The notes beneath the pieces are model-generated. The model was given only the letters and a program-made list of their open reading frames with translations. It had not been told where the DNA came from and did not search any database. A program made the position numbers and the translations under genes. A stretch of 64,000 nucleotides of DNA, taken from positions 1 through 64,000 of the forward strand of contig JAGVSM010004917.1 in the NCBI GenBank assembly GCA_022494885.1, written 5' to 3'. Below are positions 9,801 to 19,799 of this stretch, one piece after another (position 1 is the first letter of the stretch; every line of letters begins with the position of its first letter). This stretch comes from Micrasema longulum. Taxonomy: Eukaryota; Arthropoda; Insecta; Trichoptera; Brachycentridae.

Positions 9801-12779
9801 TTTACCATGGTAAGAATAATTTTTAATCAAGATCTTTAGAGATTAAATGTGAAGTATTCGTTTTGAGGCGGTTGGCGTGGAAAAAAGAGCGATCTCTTTT
9901 GTGTTATTATTTTAAAACGATTTAGCGCCTTCCGGTAGTCAGTCTCGTATATATACAATATAAGTCATTAAAAGTAGTTTTAAAGTAAAAAAACATAAAT
10001 GCTGCAGAGAAAAAAGAAAAAAATAACAGTATGGCAAGTAATCTTTAAAATTTGAAAAAGCAATATAAGGAGAAGATTTTAAACCTAAGGTAGTTGATAA
10101 AATTTCATTAAAGCGATTTTAGCAATAATACAAATTTCAGTAGAGAAATATATATTATTAACTATGGGTTTCACAAGCTCCAACCGAAAAGAAAGTGTCA
10201 AATGTTCGTTGTCTAAGCTCTCTTACCATAGAAAAATGTGGCTGGGTGTTGCCAGCTTAATCTAATCCCCTGAAATTATTTTTTTCACCATATTTTAGAA
10301 TACTGACCCGGGTTGCTGGGCGTACATCGGCATGATTGGAGGACCCCAAAAATTAAACCTCCAGTTCAACGGCGCTGGCAAAGGGTGCTATACCCATGGA
10401 GTAGTTATTCACGAAATTCTCCACGCTTTAGGCTTTCACCATATGCAGTCCACTTACAATAGGGATGACTATGTCAGGGTTATCTGGGAGAAGATCAAGA
10501 AAGGTTAGTATTTATATTTATGTCCACCCTCGGCAAGTAGCGCAGAGTTTGACATTTGCAAAAATAATTCTACCTTTGAAAATTAATTATTTTATGTTTT
10601 GGAATTTAACCATAAACAAGTACCTAGATACCTAATCATATTCAATATTTAAATATATATAAAAATTAACATACCTACATATACCTTAAGGTACCTTCAT
10701 ATCAAATTAAAAGTATTTTTCCTTTTATCCGGACAGTTTTTGCTCGCTCTCACGGCAGTCATTTTTCTTGTACTATTATTTATTTATTGACTGACTTATA
10801 CAGTCCATTCTAACAATAGTAAATACATACTGAATACAGGTACAAATGAAATAAAATACAATATTCGTTTTATTTGTTTTATTTGTTTTATTTGTTTTAT
10901 TTGTTTTATTTGTTTTATTTCATTTATTTCATTTATTTCATTTTTTTCATTTATTTCATTTATTTCATTTATTCATTTTTTTAATGTTATTATTTAGTCT
11001 ATTCGCTTAGACAACATTCAAACTTGTACACTTCTCCTGAAAATGGCTTTCGTTTAGGAGAACTTAATATATGTTCATCCAGAACATTGAACACTTTTAG
11101 GGCCACAAAAAATAAATTGGTCTGAGCGAAAGTCGTACATGTTTTTGGTATTAAATAATTCAAAGATCTTCTCTTGTAACCGCATGACCATAAATGTGTC
11201 AATATATATTTTTATTTAAAATTGTATCAACTCTCACTTCATACTTTGATATTTTATGGATAAATTTAAAATAAAAAACAACAGTGTTTTGTCAGGAAAT
11301 TAAAATGAAAGAGGGTTGAAATTGCTCACAATATTGGAAACACATTCTAACAATATCCATACATACGTTTTACTTTTATTTCTAAGTGACGTGTTTATTT
11401 AAACATTTTAGAGGAACAATATAACTTCAACAAACGAAACACAAATGAAGTATCAAACCTCGGCTTCGTCTACGATTATGGCAGTGTAATGCACTATGGC
11501 CTGTATGATTTCAGCATTGATGGAAGCAAGACTATGGAAGCGATTCAGGTAACTACGAAAAGATTTTCTTAAGAACAATCGAGTAAAATTAAACTGGTCA
11601 AACTTACTAAAACTCTTTAAAAGACATCTAGGGCGAAAATTACAGTGTCACAACTCAAATAACTCATTTTTACATAAATAACATATTTTTTTACTCGGAA
11701 CACAAATTTTAGTTAGAAATTTGAAATGACAATTTTTATTTAATTCATTAAATTGTTAAAACTTAACGATAGAAGAAAAACTGTAGACGTGTTGAATTTA
11801 TTCAAAATTGTAAATTCAGTATGAGGTTGCCCAGAATTGTTATCTTTAGGGTGCCTGGAGGAATTAATTTTTGATTCATTGGTTTATATTGTAATGTCAT
11901 ACCTATTTCCTGTGTACAACTAAATGAGTATGTTAAACCTATATAGATAGTATGTATAATTTATTTAAATTTATTTAAAAAATGTTTCAGGAGTCTCAAA
12001 CTAAATTAATTTATTCTCATTTCTTAAAAAAATGGAAGTAATAATAATTTGTATTTTAATTATTAAATTTCGTAAAAAGTACATGTTTTTGTAAAATTCT
12101 AAACATATCTACTTTTACACATCTAGTAAATGTAAACATTGTAACTCTCCAAAAAAGAGACTAACTCTTGTGCTTAAAGAGTGACTCACACTGTTTTAGT
12201 TGTTTATTTATAGTAGTTTATATAATTTTAAATACGAGTACATGAAAAAGAATAAGAACACAGGATATATAAAGCAAAAACATAAAACAATAATACATTC
12301 ATGCTAATCAAAATGTAATGTTGTTTTTACACGTGTTCAAATAATTTCTTTATTTAAACTTTAAATTTATTTATTGATATTATTATTTTTAATAGTTGTT
12401 CGTTCATTGGGAAGATTATTTTAATTTTTTACACCTTTGAAGACAATGCTTTTTTGACCATGACTTGTGTGGAGTTTAAGAATTTTAATATTATGTTGGT
12501 ATCTGAGTGACTTATTAATCTCAAATTCTTTAATGTTTTCTTCTTTATAAATTTTATAATATGTTATTTAGTATTCTGTGGTTAGATTATTTAAAAAATG
12601 TCTGGAATATATTTGTAAAGTAAGGGACCATATTGAGACTATATTTAGTAACTTTTTCTAATATGTGAATACATTTTTCTTATTTTCAGTCAACAAATGA
12701 AGTCATTGGACAAACCGTAGGAATGAGTTCTTTAGATGTAAAAAGATTAAATAAATTATACAGCTGCCCTGGATACTAG
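3647..12779 (+). CDS. Astacin-like zinc metalloprotease, gene 1 (exons 2-6; first exon not found)
   Basis: Join of 3647-3841, 5500-5609, 10299-10503, 11412-11548 and 12690-12779; all internal borders are GT/AG and the frame stays open for about 245 residues to a TAG stop. Counting from the first residue of exon 2: propeptide with F-E-G-D-I at 20-24 (the Asp is the zinc-blocking switch of astacins), activation region before R-R-L-W-P-N-N, zinc site HEILHALGFHHMQS in exon 4, Met-turn GSVMHY in exon 5, and Cys in VTCLTF, PGCWAY, KGCYTH and YSCPGY, fitting the two astacin disulfides. M12A enzymes are secreted endopeptidases; in insects they include gut, seminal-fluid and hatching-type enzymes, and the role here is unknown. 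Exon 2 begins in phase 1, so an upstream exon with a signal peptide is required; none is recognisable in 1-3646. Exons are intact, so the gene is probably partial in this window rather than dead. It is a paralogue of the gene at 39621-52630. Confidence 0.88.
3960..5010 (-). mobile_element. Antisense RT-encoding LINE fossil in gene 1 intron 2
   Basis: The complement of about 4970-4740 reads GIRQIDSLSSFLFNLIINKLI and then ICYAKAQL, a decayed form of the RT motifs GxRQGDxLSPxLFN and CYADDxxL. Further 3' coding-like debris extends to about 3960. Many stops; long dead. Confidence 0.6.
5317..5420 (+). repeat. Intron 2 block shared by the two astacin genes
   Basis: AGAGAAATTGACC, GATAATTT, GTTCCATCT and GTGTAATAAACTCAAAATT here match 43213-43325 in intron 2 of gene 2 at the same place before exon 3. 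Neither lies in a recognisable mobile element. Best read as ancestral intron sequence kept since the duplication. Confidence 0.6.
5500..5609 (+). CDS. Gene 1 exon 3 (start of catalytic domain)
   Basis: Acceptor TCTTTTAAG, donor GTAAAC. It encodes EIADIEKAIAAISKVTCLTF and ends in IRFE, the usual astacin segment holding the first conserved Cys. It is 110 nt, the same as its paralogue. Confidence 0.9.
5905..7130 (+). mobile_element. Jockey-like LINE, RT half plus 3' UTR (gene 1 intron 3)
   Basis: Open for about 256 codons from 5914: VDILLFADDLKISKTV (the catalytic FADD), LYNWRQKNELYLNVDKCCVI, QIKDLGIVFDEKLTF, LVRSNLEFNSTIWSPYYN and VQRKFLRFINYKL. Truncated 5'; coding decays after 6684. The 3' UTR ends with hairpin GCCCATTGGGC at 7093 and tail (AATA)n at 7110-7127. 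One of the better preserved copies here. Confidence 0.82.
7331..8101 (+). mobile_element. Nonautonomous TIR element, copy 1
   Basis: Ends AATTGAACGTAGTTATGC at 7331 and an imperfect inverse, GCATAACTACGTTTAATT, finishing at 8101; the TIR continues through AAGCAGCCAG for about 30 bp. No transposase. Internal (TATG)n near 7546-7625 makes it longer than the 374-430 bp copies at 40402-40832 and 58324-58697. Superfamily not assigned; no clear target duplication. Confidence 0.65.
8102..10298. other. Rest of gene 1 intron 3: nothing recognised
   Basis: Very AT-rich. Only a small perfect hairpin (AAACTGC-TTTT-GCAGTTT at 9088-9104) close to an A-rich run, and T-rich starts near 9200 resembling antisense LINE tails, stand out. 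No coding or RNA signature. Confidence 0.4.
10299..10503 (+). CDS. Gene 1 exon 4 (zinc-binding exon)
   Basis: Acceptor ATATTTTAG, donor GTTAGT. It encodes GCWAYIGMIGG, KGCYTHG and the zinc site HEILHALGFHHMQS followed by NRDDYV. The three His ligands and catalytic Glu are present. The Glu that normally follows the third His in the family signature is Met. It is 205 nt against 193 nt in the paralogue; the four extra residues lie in the loop between the two cysteines (NFNGAGKGC). Confidence 0.92.
10785..11215 (-). mobile_element. Antisense LINE C-terminus with minisatellite tail
   Basis: Minus frame 11202-10999 ends the RT ORF: PKTCTTFAQTNLFFVALKVF, LDEHILSSPKRKPFSGEVY. Immediately 3' of it lies a 115 bp tandem array. 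Part of the same C-terminus (ILSSPKGKPF) recurs at 45450-45477. Confidence 0.55.
10863..10977. repeat. Minisatellite (TTTGTTTTA)n / (TTTCATTTA)n
   Basis: About six units of TTTGTTTTAT followed by about six of a TTTCATTTA variant. Positioned as the tail of the antisense LINE. Confidence 0.85.
11412..11548 (+). CDS. Gene 1 exon 5 (Met-turn exon)
   Basis: Acceptor CATTTTAG, donor GTAACT. It encodes EEQYNFNKRN, then YDYGSVMHYGLYDFS, the Met-turn whose Tyr is the fifth zinc ligand in astacins. 137 nt, equal to the paralogue. Confidence 0.9.
11740..12080 (+). mobile_element. LINE fossil in gene 1 intron 5
   Basis: Reads RKTVDVLNLFKIVNSV, CPELLSL with frameshifts, matching the minus-strand element at 51870-52181 (RKIIDLLNLFKIVNSIWNC). 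Confidence 0.55.
12085..12370. repeat. Dispersed repeat, copy A
   Basis: Starts ATTCTAAACATATCTAC and ends near TTTTTACACGTGTTC. It matches 60732-61025 in the same orientation with few differences, so it spread fairly recently. Non-coding, class unknown. Confidence 0.7.
12370..12660 (-). mobile_element. Antisense LINE C-terminus fossil
   Basis: The complement reads ILKLHTSHGQK-like and NNLPNE-like segments, shared with the + strand fragment at 51065-51235 (AAGTCACTCAGATACC, CACACAAGTCATGGT). Confidence 0.45.
12690..12779 (+). CDS. Gene 1 exon 6 (C-terminus)
   Basis: Acceptor TTATTTTCAG. It encodes STNEVIGQ, SLDVKRLNKLYSCPGY and stop TAG. The last Cys closes the long-range disulfide of the fold. 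The mature protein ends here with no EGF or CUB domain, as in short insect astacins. Confidence 0.9.
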   Translation, partial: STNEVIGQTVGMSSLDVKRLNKLYSCPGY

Positions 12780-12804
12780 TCTCCTATTTTTTAAACATTA
12801 AAAA

Positions 12805-12810
12805 AATAAA
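12805..12810 (+). terminator. Poly(A) signal of gene 1
   Basis: AATAAA 26 nt after the stop codon, followed by a T-rich downstream stretch. This gives a very short 3' UTR. Confidence 0.7.
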
Positions 12811-12899
12811 GGTTTCCAAATAATGTCTTTTTATTACTTTTTTTTGTTTTAAACAAATACTGGAAGACTTTTTTAGTGAAACTCCACTAATCCATATTA

Positions 12900-13090
12900 A
12901 TATTATGCATTTGTTTTCGTATGTTTGTTTGTGTTTCCTTCACGTCGCAACGAAGCGACCAATCGATTTTATTTTTTTGCATAGGAATAGTCGAAGAAGT
13001 ATCATTAGTTAAAAATCTAAAAAAATATTTTTTATGGCTACCATTTATAAATAAAGATATGCCTGTACAACAGCGGTGAGCAGTGTTTTT
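12900..13090. repeat. Possible dispersed element fragment
   Basis: CGAAGCGACCAATCGATTTT and TTTTTTGCATAGG look like a motif common in insect interspersed repeats. No second copy was seen in this window, so this is recognition from memory only. Confidence 0.25.
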
Positions 13091-13229
13091 TATGGGTAGG
13101 TAATCTACAAAAGAAGTCAATGTGAGTAATACAGTCAAACTCGAATTATCCAGAAAAATGTGCTCCAGACGATATTCGGATTTGCCGAATTCCGTATTAT
13201 TTGTTTAATAAATCAATTAAGGCAGTTTT

Positions 13230-13550
13230 TTAAAGTTTTGAGCCGGATGAATCTCACCAACATCATAAAGGTTTCAGCTCCATTACTTCACAAAAGTCAA
13301 CAGATGGAAGAGTTGAGGAAATGTGGATGTTTAAACATGGGCAGAATGGTGAATGTTACACAGTGTGTAAAGTGGCCACTTAAACCAGCCAATGACAGGT
13401 CATAAGCCCTGTAAATGCCTAGACTTCCATATTCCCTTCACAAAATTTTTTCCCTCTCTGTTGAAATAAATTTAAATATGAACAACTCCCTAGGGAGAAA
13501 ATCCAGCCAGTCTGCAAGCATTTGGACATACTCAAACATTGTAGTTCAAA
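13230..13550 (-). repeat. Foldback/tandem repeat family, copy
   Basis: Contains the core AGTGGCCACTTAAACCAGCC, CATAAGCCCTGTAAATGCC and the module CTCCCTAGGGAG then TTTGGACATACTCAAAC. Other copies: 15335, 15980, 27010, 30255, 34540, 35215, 46400, 54970, 60335, 61060, 61455. Confidence 0.75.
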
Positions 13551-13669
13551 TTTATTTGAAAAAACACGTTCTTAAGAAATTTCGATAAAAAATTATAATT
13601 TTATTAAAAGTTAATATTAGTTCTCAATATGTTATGAACTAACTGAATAAACATCGTTTGCTTTGAAAA

Positions 13670-14160
13670 AAAGCGTGGATACTTGGACTAGAGAGAGATA
13701 ATTATTCTTATGCTGAAATAGAGTCAATGTTAAATATTTCTAGTCTACAAAAACGTAGAACTAATATTGACTCCATATATATGTTCGGCATACTAAATGG
13801 TATTATCGATGTTCCATCATTACTGGGACAAGTCAAATTCAATATTCCGACTCGTAGATTGAGAAACAATGAAGTACTGTTCATCGATTAGCATAGAACA
13901 AACTAAGGCCTAAATTCTCCAATGACCCGCCTTTGTCGTATTGTTAACTCAAGACAAGATCTGGACTTTTTTGGTTAAAGTTTACAACGATTGAAACGAG
14001 CACTAAATAAATAGTCCAGATCTTGTTTCGATGTCCCTTATGTTTGTCAATGCTTCTTTTCTTTTTTTTAATGTTTTAAACTATTATTTTATTGTAATAT
14101 TCAAATCTTATAAAATGTATACATAGACAATGTTCGTTAATAAATAAATAAAGCATAAAT
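13670..14160 (+). mobile_element. LINE C-terminus and 3' end
   Basis: Reads YAEIESMLNISSLQKRRTN, IDVPSLLGQVKFNIPTRRL and MTRLCRIVNSRQDLDFFG, with stops. Ends in (AATA)n near 14140-14155. Confidence 0.65.
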
Positions 14161-14169
14161 AATAATAAT

Positions 14170-14689
14170 GGAAAATATGCCTTTTATTTTATTTATTTAT
14201 TTAATTTCATGGAACTAACACAGTCATATTAATAAACATAAATACATAATAACAACAAATTACCAATTACGGGTTTCACAAAAATATAAAAAACAAAACG
14301 TACAGTTTGCTAAGAGTGAAAGGAGGATGAATGGAAAAAAAGGAGAGGAAAAGAAAATGGAAGAAGAAAGAATAAGTAGATATAAAACAATGCAAAAAAA
14401 AATAATATAAATAAACACATTCAACTTACATAATCGCATTCAAATATATATATATTCATAATGATAATATATGTATTATAATAATAAAAACAATAACATA
14501 ACCAAAATGAAGTACCTAGTTACAAAAATAAAATTTAAAACATTTTCGATAAAGTTGATAAATTAAAAATCCGAAATAATAAACTAATAAAATAAAAAAA
14601 TAATTATAAAAAACGGCAACTAACAATCTGAATTCCATGAACTTAAACAATGTTTAAAAGAAAAATACAGATTATAAAAATTGTTAAAA
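14170..14689 (-). mobile_element. Probable antisense LINE 3' UTR
   Basis: Starts with T-rich TTATTTATTTAATTTC, the inverse of an (AATA)n tail, followed by AT-rich sequence; ACCAATTACGGGTTTCAC resembles ACCAATTACAGATTTCAC at 24768. No coding left. Confidence 0.35.
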
Positions 14690-15080
14690 AATAATGCTTC
14701 ACAAAAATCGCACTTTTCCCTTTTTCCAATTGTTCCAAAAGCCAAACTTAGATAAAATATTTTGTTTTCAATGTTTAAAATATACATTTAAGAACCAAAA
14801 TTTATTTACAAGTAATTCAAATAGAGCAAGTCAAAGAAGGAATCGTGTACCAGATATACCACATTGTAAAACGAGGCTCGCACACAGACATACATATTTT
14901 ATGGGCCCAAAAATGTTTAATTCTTTTTTTACTGATAACATTTTATTGATTCCAAACTTTCAAAATTTTCCTTATTTTAAAAAACACGCACTATCCTGGA
15001 TTCAAACTAAAGATACGGGAGAAAATCCAGATTTGTGTATGTACAAATACACGTACCAAAATAATGTTGTGTAATAAGAT
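14690..15080 (+). mobile_element. LINE C-terminus
   Basis: Open for 126 codons: NRASQRRNRVPDIPHCKTRL, RHTYFMGPKMFNSFF and YFKKHALSWIQTKDTGENPD to stop. Fragments of the same C-terminus recur at 49985-50075 (+) and, inverted, at 30183-30235. Confidence 0.65.
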
Positions 15081-15334
15081 CTGGTCAAATATAAGTAAAA
15101 ATAAATTGCAGAGTCATCTGCAGGCGATTACTAGTACTTAATTTAACTCGAAAGAGTCTTAACTACATAAAATAAAGTAATCTGCTAATTAAAATACTTA
15201 ACTTCAATATCAATACATAGATGGCGCTCCAACTCGCTTGTGGATGGTTTCTCGATTCGTTACATATATACAAAAATCAAAAATGTTACCTCTGTGGATA
15301 TTCGCTAATAAGCGGAATGGGGAATGTTGTAGTA

Positions 15335-15465
15335 CCTACTTAAAGTGGCCACTTAACCTAGCCAATGACAGGTCATAAGCCCTGTAAACGCTCGAATATC
15401 CATAATCCTGAATTTGAAAAAAATCCACATCATCTCTGTAGGGATATAAATAAAAATATAAACGA
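15335..15465 (-). repeat. Foldback/tandem repeat fragment
   Basis: TAGCCAATGACAGGTCATAA, then GCTCGAATATCCATAATCC and TCTGTAGGGATATAAAT. An almost identical junction is at 30255-30365, so these two derive from one composite. Confidence 0.65.
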
Positions 15466-15840
15466 ACTCTTGTTTCTATGATATATTTTGTTGCCCTTTA
15501 ATAATAAGGGATATTTTTACGTTTTTCAAAAATATTTTTTAATATTCTTTTTCAATTACTATCAAAAAAATACCACATAATCTCTTGCAGAATATTTTAT
15601 TTTCTCTTTCTTTTACACAAAAATATTTTAACTGCCCATTATTTATTATAGGATCGAAAATTCATTCATTTTCTTGTATACCCACCCACGAACAGGCCAT
15701 GCCTTTGTGGGATTTTTTTGTTTACTGTTTTTACTATTAATATGTATTTCATTGCTAGGTAATTATGCTTAATTTTTTTAATACTCTGTTTAACCTCTTA
15801 TGTATATTGTAAAAAAAAAAAAAATCTGAAAAATAAACAT
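15466..15840 (+). mobile_element. LINE 3' UTR
   Basis: Shares TATATTTTGTTGCCCTTTAA, GAACAGGCCATGCCTTTGTG and ATTAATATGTATTTCATTGC with 28870-29130 and 50085-50400. Ends in a long A run. Confidence 0.6.
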
Positions 15841-15974
15841 GGATACAATTTAATGATCAATCAAATTACCCGGATGTTCACATATCCGGATAACGTGTGG
15901 CTCTCATAATTCCAGATAATTAGAGTTTTACCGTATTTATTAATTAACATATTAAAACAGAGATGAAGCACATT

Positions 15975-16340
15975 TCAGAAAAGGTAATATAGAAGTCTAG
16001 GTATCTACAGGGCTTATGACCTGTCATTGGCTGGTTTAAGTGGCCACTTTACACACTGTTTAACATTCACCATTCTGCCCATATTTGAACATCTATATTC
16101 CTTTAATTCTTTCATCTGTTGATGTTTGTGAAGTTAAAGAGCTGAAACCTTTATTTATGCGGGTGAGATTCGCGTGATTGAGTTATTTCACCTACATACT
16201 AAACAACGCCTGAAATTTTTATTTTTTTTATTTCTATACTTCTTCATGGACCAAGTGAATTTATCAACTCCCCAGGGAGTTGAATCCAGTCCTTGTCTAC
16301 AAAAATTTGGACAAACTCAAAATATTGTTGGTATTTCAGT
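15975..16340 (+). repeat. Foldback/tandem repeat family, copy
   Basis: GTCATTGGCTGGTTTAAGTG at 16022, TTTGTGAAGTTAAAGAGC, CAACGCCTGAAA, then the CTCCCCAGGGAG module. Orientation opposite to 13230-13550. Confidence 0.75.
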
Positions 16341-16499
16341 TTCAGTGCTGCAGAGCAGCGTTTATTTTATAATTAAAAAATACATAAAATAATTTGTTAC
16401 CAACTAAGTCTAAAGACTTTTCGGTGGGAAACATTTATTTTTTATGACAGGTTTAAATTATATTTATTTTATTTGTATTTTACAGATTTATATTTTATA

Positions 16500-17000
16500 A
16501 ACAGGCACTATAAAGTATCAAGAAGATATTTCTTCAGTTATTTTTTTTCATTTGAAGATTTTTCATGTTGATGATGGTTTGTGGGAGATCATTGAACAAT
16601 CTTGGAACAACGCAATTTAATGTTCGCTCTTCGAAGTAATATGTAATTCGGGGAACAGACAGGGAGCCTTTAGTTTTTAATCTAGTGTTGTGAGTGTGGG
16701 AAAATCTTTTTTTATATTCCGGATCAACAAAGTGATCTACAATCAATTTGTAGTCACAAAGTTGTTTTACCGGCAGGACATTACAGAATTTAAAATATAC
16801 ACTTTCGCCCATATGTTTCGCCTCACGGATTATGCTATCCGGTACGATCCCCCTCAACAGTCTCACCTGAATATCATAAATTTTACCCAGATGAGACTGG
16901 AAGGTGAGACCCCAGACACGCACTCCGTAAGATATAATGGATTCAATGAGCGAGGTATATATGTATCAACACACTACAAAGGAACACTACACCCATAATT
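16500..17000 (-). mobile_element. Antisense LINE C-terminus
   Basis: Minus frame from about 16998 reads RVWGLTFQSHLGKIYDIQ, VRLLRGIVPDSIIREA, LCDYKLIVDHFVDPEY, HTHNTRLKTKGSLSVPRIT and VVPRLFNDLPQ. Open for 129 codons. A close copy of part of it is at 45530-45735. Confidence 0.72.
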
Positions 17001-17199
17001 AAAAAATTACAACAGTGCTACTAAAAGTGAACTGACATTTATTGATTAATACATAATATTTCAAATATCTGCCTTCTAAAAATGTACAAAATTATAAATT
17101 AAACCGCTTATACACGCGTTTGTGTAATATTCATGTAAAGAAGTGAATTTGAACAGGAATGTTGCGTCTCATAAAACGAAATAATACGGACCAAAATGG
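17001..17199. other. Unassigned
   Basis: AT-rich spacer; nothing recognised. Confidence 0.3.
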
Positions 17200-17932
17200 A
17201 CACCAAGTCATTGGAACAAAAGGCATAATAGTACTACACACGTGCGTTTCCAGAAAATATCTACCAGCCAGCGGGCCACATGGCGACGATATCTACCTAC
17301 TGTCTACAAAAGCTTCTCTTCGGACATCTATCTCCCTTTGTTAACCATGGAGTTGAAACAGTGTTTGATTTATTTAGTTTTTTATTGCTTACTTCTTGGT
17401 ATGAACACTTGACCAATTTACTACTATACTCTATTTTTTATAAATTTATTGATATTGTTTTAACTTTGCTGGAATTCCTCTCATCCATGCGCTTTGTAGC
17501 TGCACGATGATTGGTTATCTAGCTTTAATATATCAACTTTAAAATACCTTAATTTTGTAAACGGGGTCTAGAATTCCAATCGTCTATGCGCTTAGTAGCA
17601 GCAAGGCGTGTTGTAATCTTACTCCTTTTTACTATTCATATTATTATTATTTTGTAATACACTAAATTTATTTGTCAATTTTTAAATGTGTAAATGGGGG
17701 CTAAATTTCTAACTGTCTATGCGCTCTGTAGCTGCAAGACATCCTGTAATCTAGCTCCTATCTGTTATAATTTTTGTTTGATCTTAATTGAAAACGAGGA
17801 ACTAGATCCCAACCGTCCATGCGCTCTGTAGCTGCAAGACGTACTGGGATATTTATTAATTTGTTAGCGCCCTTGAGGTGATTTTCACAAAAATTGCGCT
17901 TTATAAATAATCCAACTATATATATATATATT
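17200..17932 (+). mobile_element. Hairpin-tailed repeat element, copy A
   Basis: Starts near CACCAAGTCATTGGAAC, carries four units of about 100-130 bp centred on TATGCGCTCTGTAGCTGC (17487, 17583, 17717, 17818), then a nested hairpin at 17866-17900 and (TA)n. Copies: 21816-22546 (+) and 31005-31720 (-). Structure suits a nonautonomous retroelement; no protein recognised. Confidence 0.7.
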
Positions 17933-18689
17933 AACGTTTTTAAAGGCAGTATGCTTTTAATTTCATAAATCACCATTTCATTTATTAATGCTAGTTTTAA
18001 GATATTTGTTTTGAAAGTACATTTTTTTTCTATGTATTTTTTATTATTTATTGATTCATTGAATTGCTATTCTTATATGCAGGTTGACAGTTAATTTGCT
18101 TGGCATAAAAATACAGGATATGCAAAAGGAAAAAATCATACTAATATAATATAATAAAATGTGGGTTTATTTATGTATTCAGTCAGTACAAGCGTACCTA
18201 AATATGAAAGTACAGTATTAGGCTGTAATTAACAGATATCGGGCTTTGAATGAGACTGTCGGCCATAATCGGCAAATTTCGGCTGCGTAGAACGTTATCT
18301 TTGTCATGAAAACACGTGTATCTAACGTCTGTTAGTGGTTGTCAAGCAAAATAAATCGTTTTTTATTACGTTGTAGTCGATTTTTTACTTTTACATTTTA
18401 TTATAATTAACGTATCAATCCTGTTATGTGTTCTTACTACACTACTCGTATTTATTCGAATTTGTTAGATCTATTGAGTTTATTACCTTCTGGTTTTAAA
18501 ATGCATTTTGTAACTTGATTTTCATCTCCCCTCCCCTTCTTATGCTCTTTTCCTGCGCCCCTGTCTGAATCCTTCATCTTCACCCCACACTGTTTTGCTG
18601 GCAAAAAGATCTACGGAAAGCCGGAAAATCTATCCGAAAGAATTTCGTGTTGTGCAATAAATTAACTAATCAACCATAGAATTAAGAAG
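17933..18689. other. Nothing recognised
   Basis: AT-rich intergenic sequence with short T runs. No coding or repeat match within the window was seen. Confidence 0.35.
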
Positions 18690-19215
18690 AGTCCAGAAAC
18701 CGCATACGCACATCAAACAGAAGGCGACTCAACTACTCATAAATGAATAGGTTTACGTTTTGACCAATTTTCATTGTAGACGTCGCTCAATACACGCAAC
18801 TCCTGATTTGAATTCAACTATGCCGTGTTGTGTCCTTTTAAAGTTTAGAAATACTGCAAGGATCTTAAAGAAACAGGATGCAATTACATTTCATCTGTAA
18901 TTTGCAAATGAATGTGTATATAACAAATGCATTACTTCAAAATTGAATTATTTTTCCATCTGTCAGATTGTCGAAGAAACAAAATGGAAATTTCGTTAGT
19001 GTTGCCAGGGTAGAATTTTTTTAAACCCTACTTTGCTCATCTAATAAAAGAAAAAATGAAAATTAGACCTCGGATTAAACAACGCCGTGGAGGACATTTA
19101 AACGACATTATCCTTAAAACATAAAATATTATTTAACATAATATAAAAATATTCGTTTTATGTCAAATAAAATTTGTTTTATATTTTAAGTTCAAAGTTC
19201 ATTAATTCAATTACT
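18690..19215 (+). repeat. THAP-like repeat, copy A
   Basis: Direct copy of 32463-32960. A 26-codon stretch at 18820-18900 reads MPCCVLLKFRNTARILKK, DAITFHL, resembling the start of a THAP zinc-finger domain (M-P-x-C-C-V-x-x-C-R-N). In this copy the expected second Cys is Phe. Probably a fossil of a THAP-bearing DNA transposon or a duplicated exon. Confidence 0.55.
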
Positions 19216-19434
19216 CTTGTTAAATGACCCTTTACTTATCTTCTCTGTTGTGTCAATCAATGTTTCCGCGTGCACAGTAAAATTTTAGAGAAATTAACAG
19301 ATTACTTTTTTTTATCTTACATTTGTGTTGTGATTTTTTTTCCCATCAAGCAACATTACCCGGCGATTTCACAAATACGCGGCGAAAGTAAGCTGGAGTG
19401 GGGGAATTATTAGTCATAGTCCGATGTATTTAAA

Positions 19435-19770
19435 TATGATTCTACGCTCCTTCTGGACTATTCCAAATTCTATGTAATCTACACATTCTGCACATTGGGG
19501 CATAAAAATAAAAGTTGCTCTTGGAAGATTTGATAAATTGCAGATTTTGACTTCTGGTTATACAGTTGGGAACATGAAATGAAATTGATTGCAACAAAGA
19601 TGGGACACAACTTATTGCATTAAGTATTTTAAAAATGAATATAAGGTCTATCTCTCTTCTTCGTTTCTCCAATAATGACAGAAAGTTGTGATTGGCTAAG
19701 TTTCTCATGTTTAGCATTTTATTAATCAAAACGTTGTATTATATAGGAGCGAACAATAGTGGGTGTTTCT
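19435..19770 (-). mobile_element. Antisense LINE C-terminus
   Basis: Minus frame reads NFLSLLEKRRREIDLIFIFK, CVPSLLQSISFHVPN, RSQNLQFIKSSKSNFYF. Same family as 29160-29920 (VPSLLQSISFHVPNRVTRSQ). Confidence 0.7.
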
Positions 19771-19799
19771 GTCCTAATTTGGTTTTACAGGAGGGTATC

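Noticed and set aside
10863..10977. CRISPR-like array
   Set aside because: Units are contiguous without unique spacers, and the host is eukaryotic; it is a minisatellite.
13160..13405. 81-codon frame ending CVKWPLKPANDRS, repeated elsewhere
   Set aside because: The shared peptide is just translation of the foldback repeat core; frames differ between copies.
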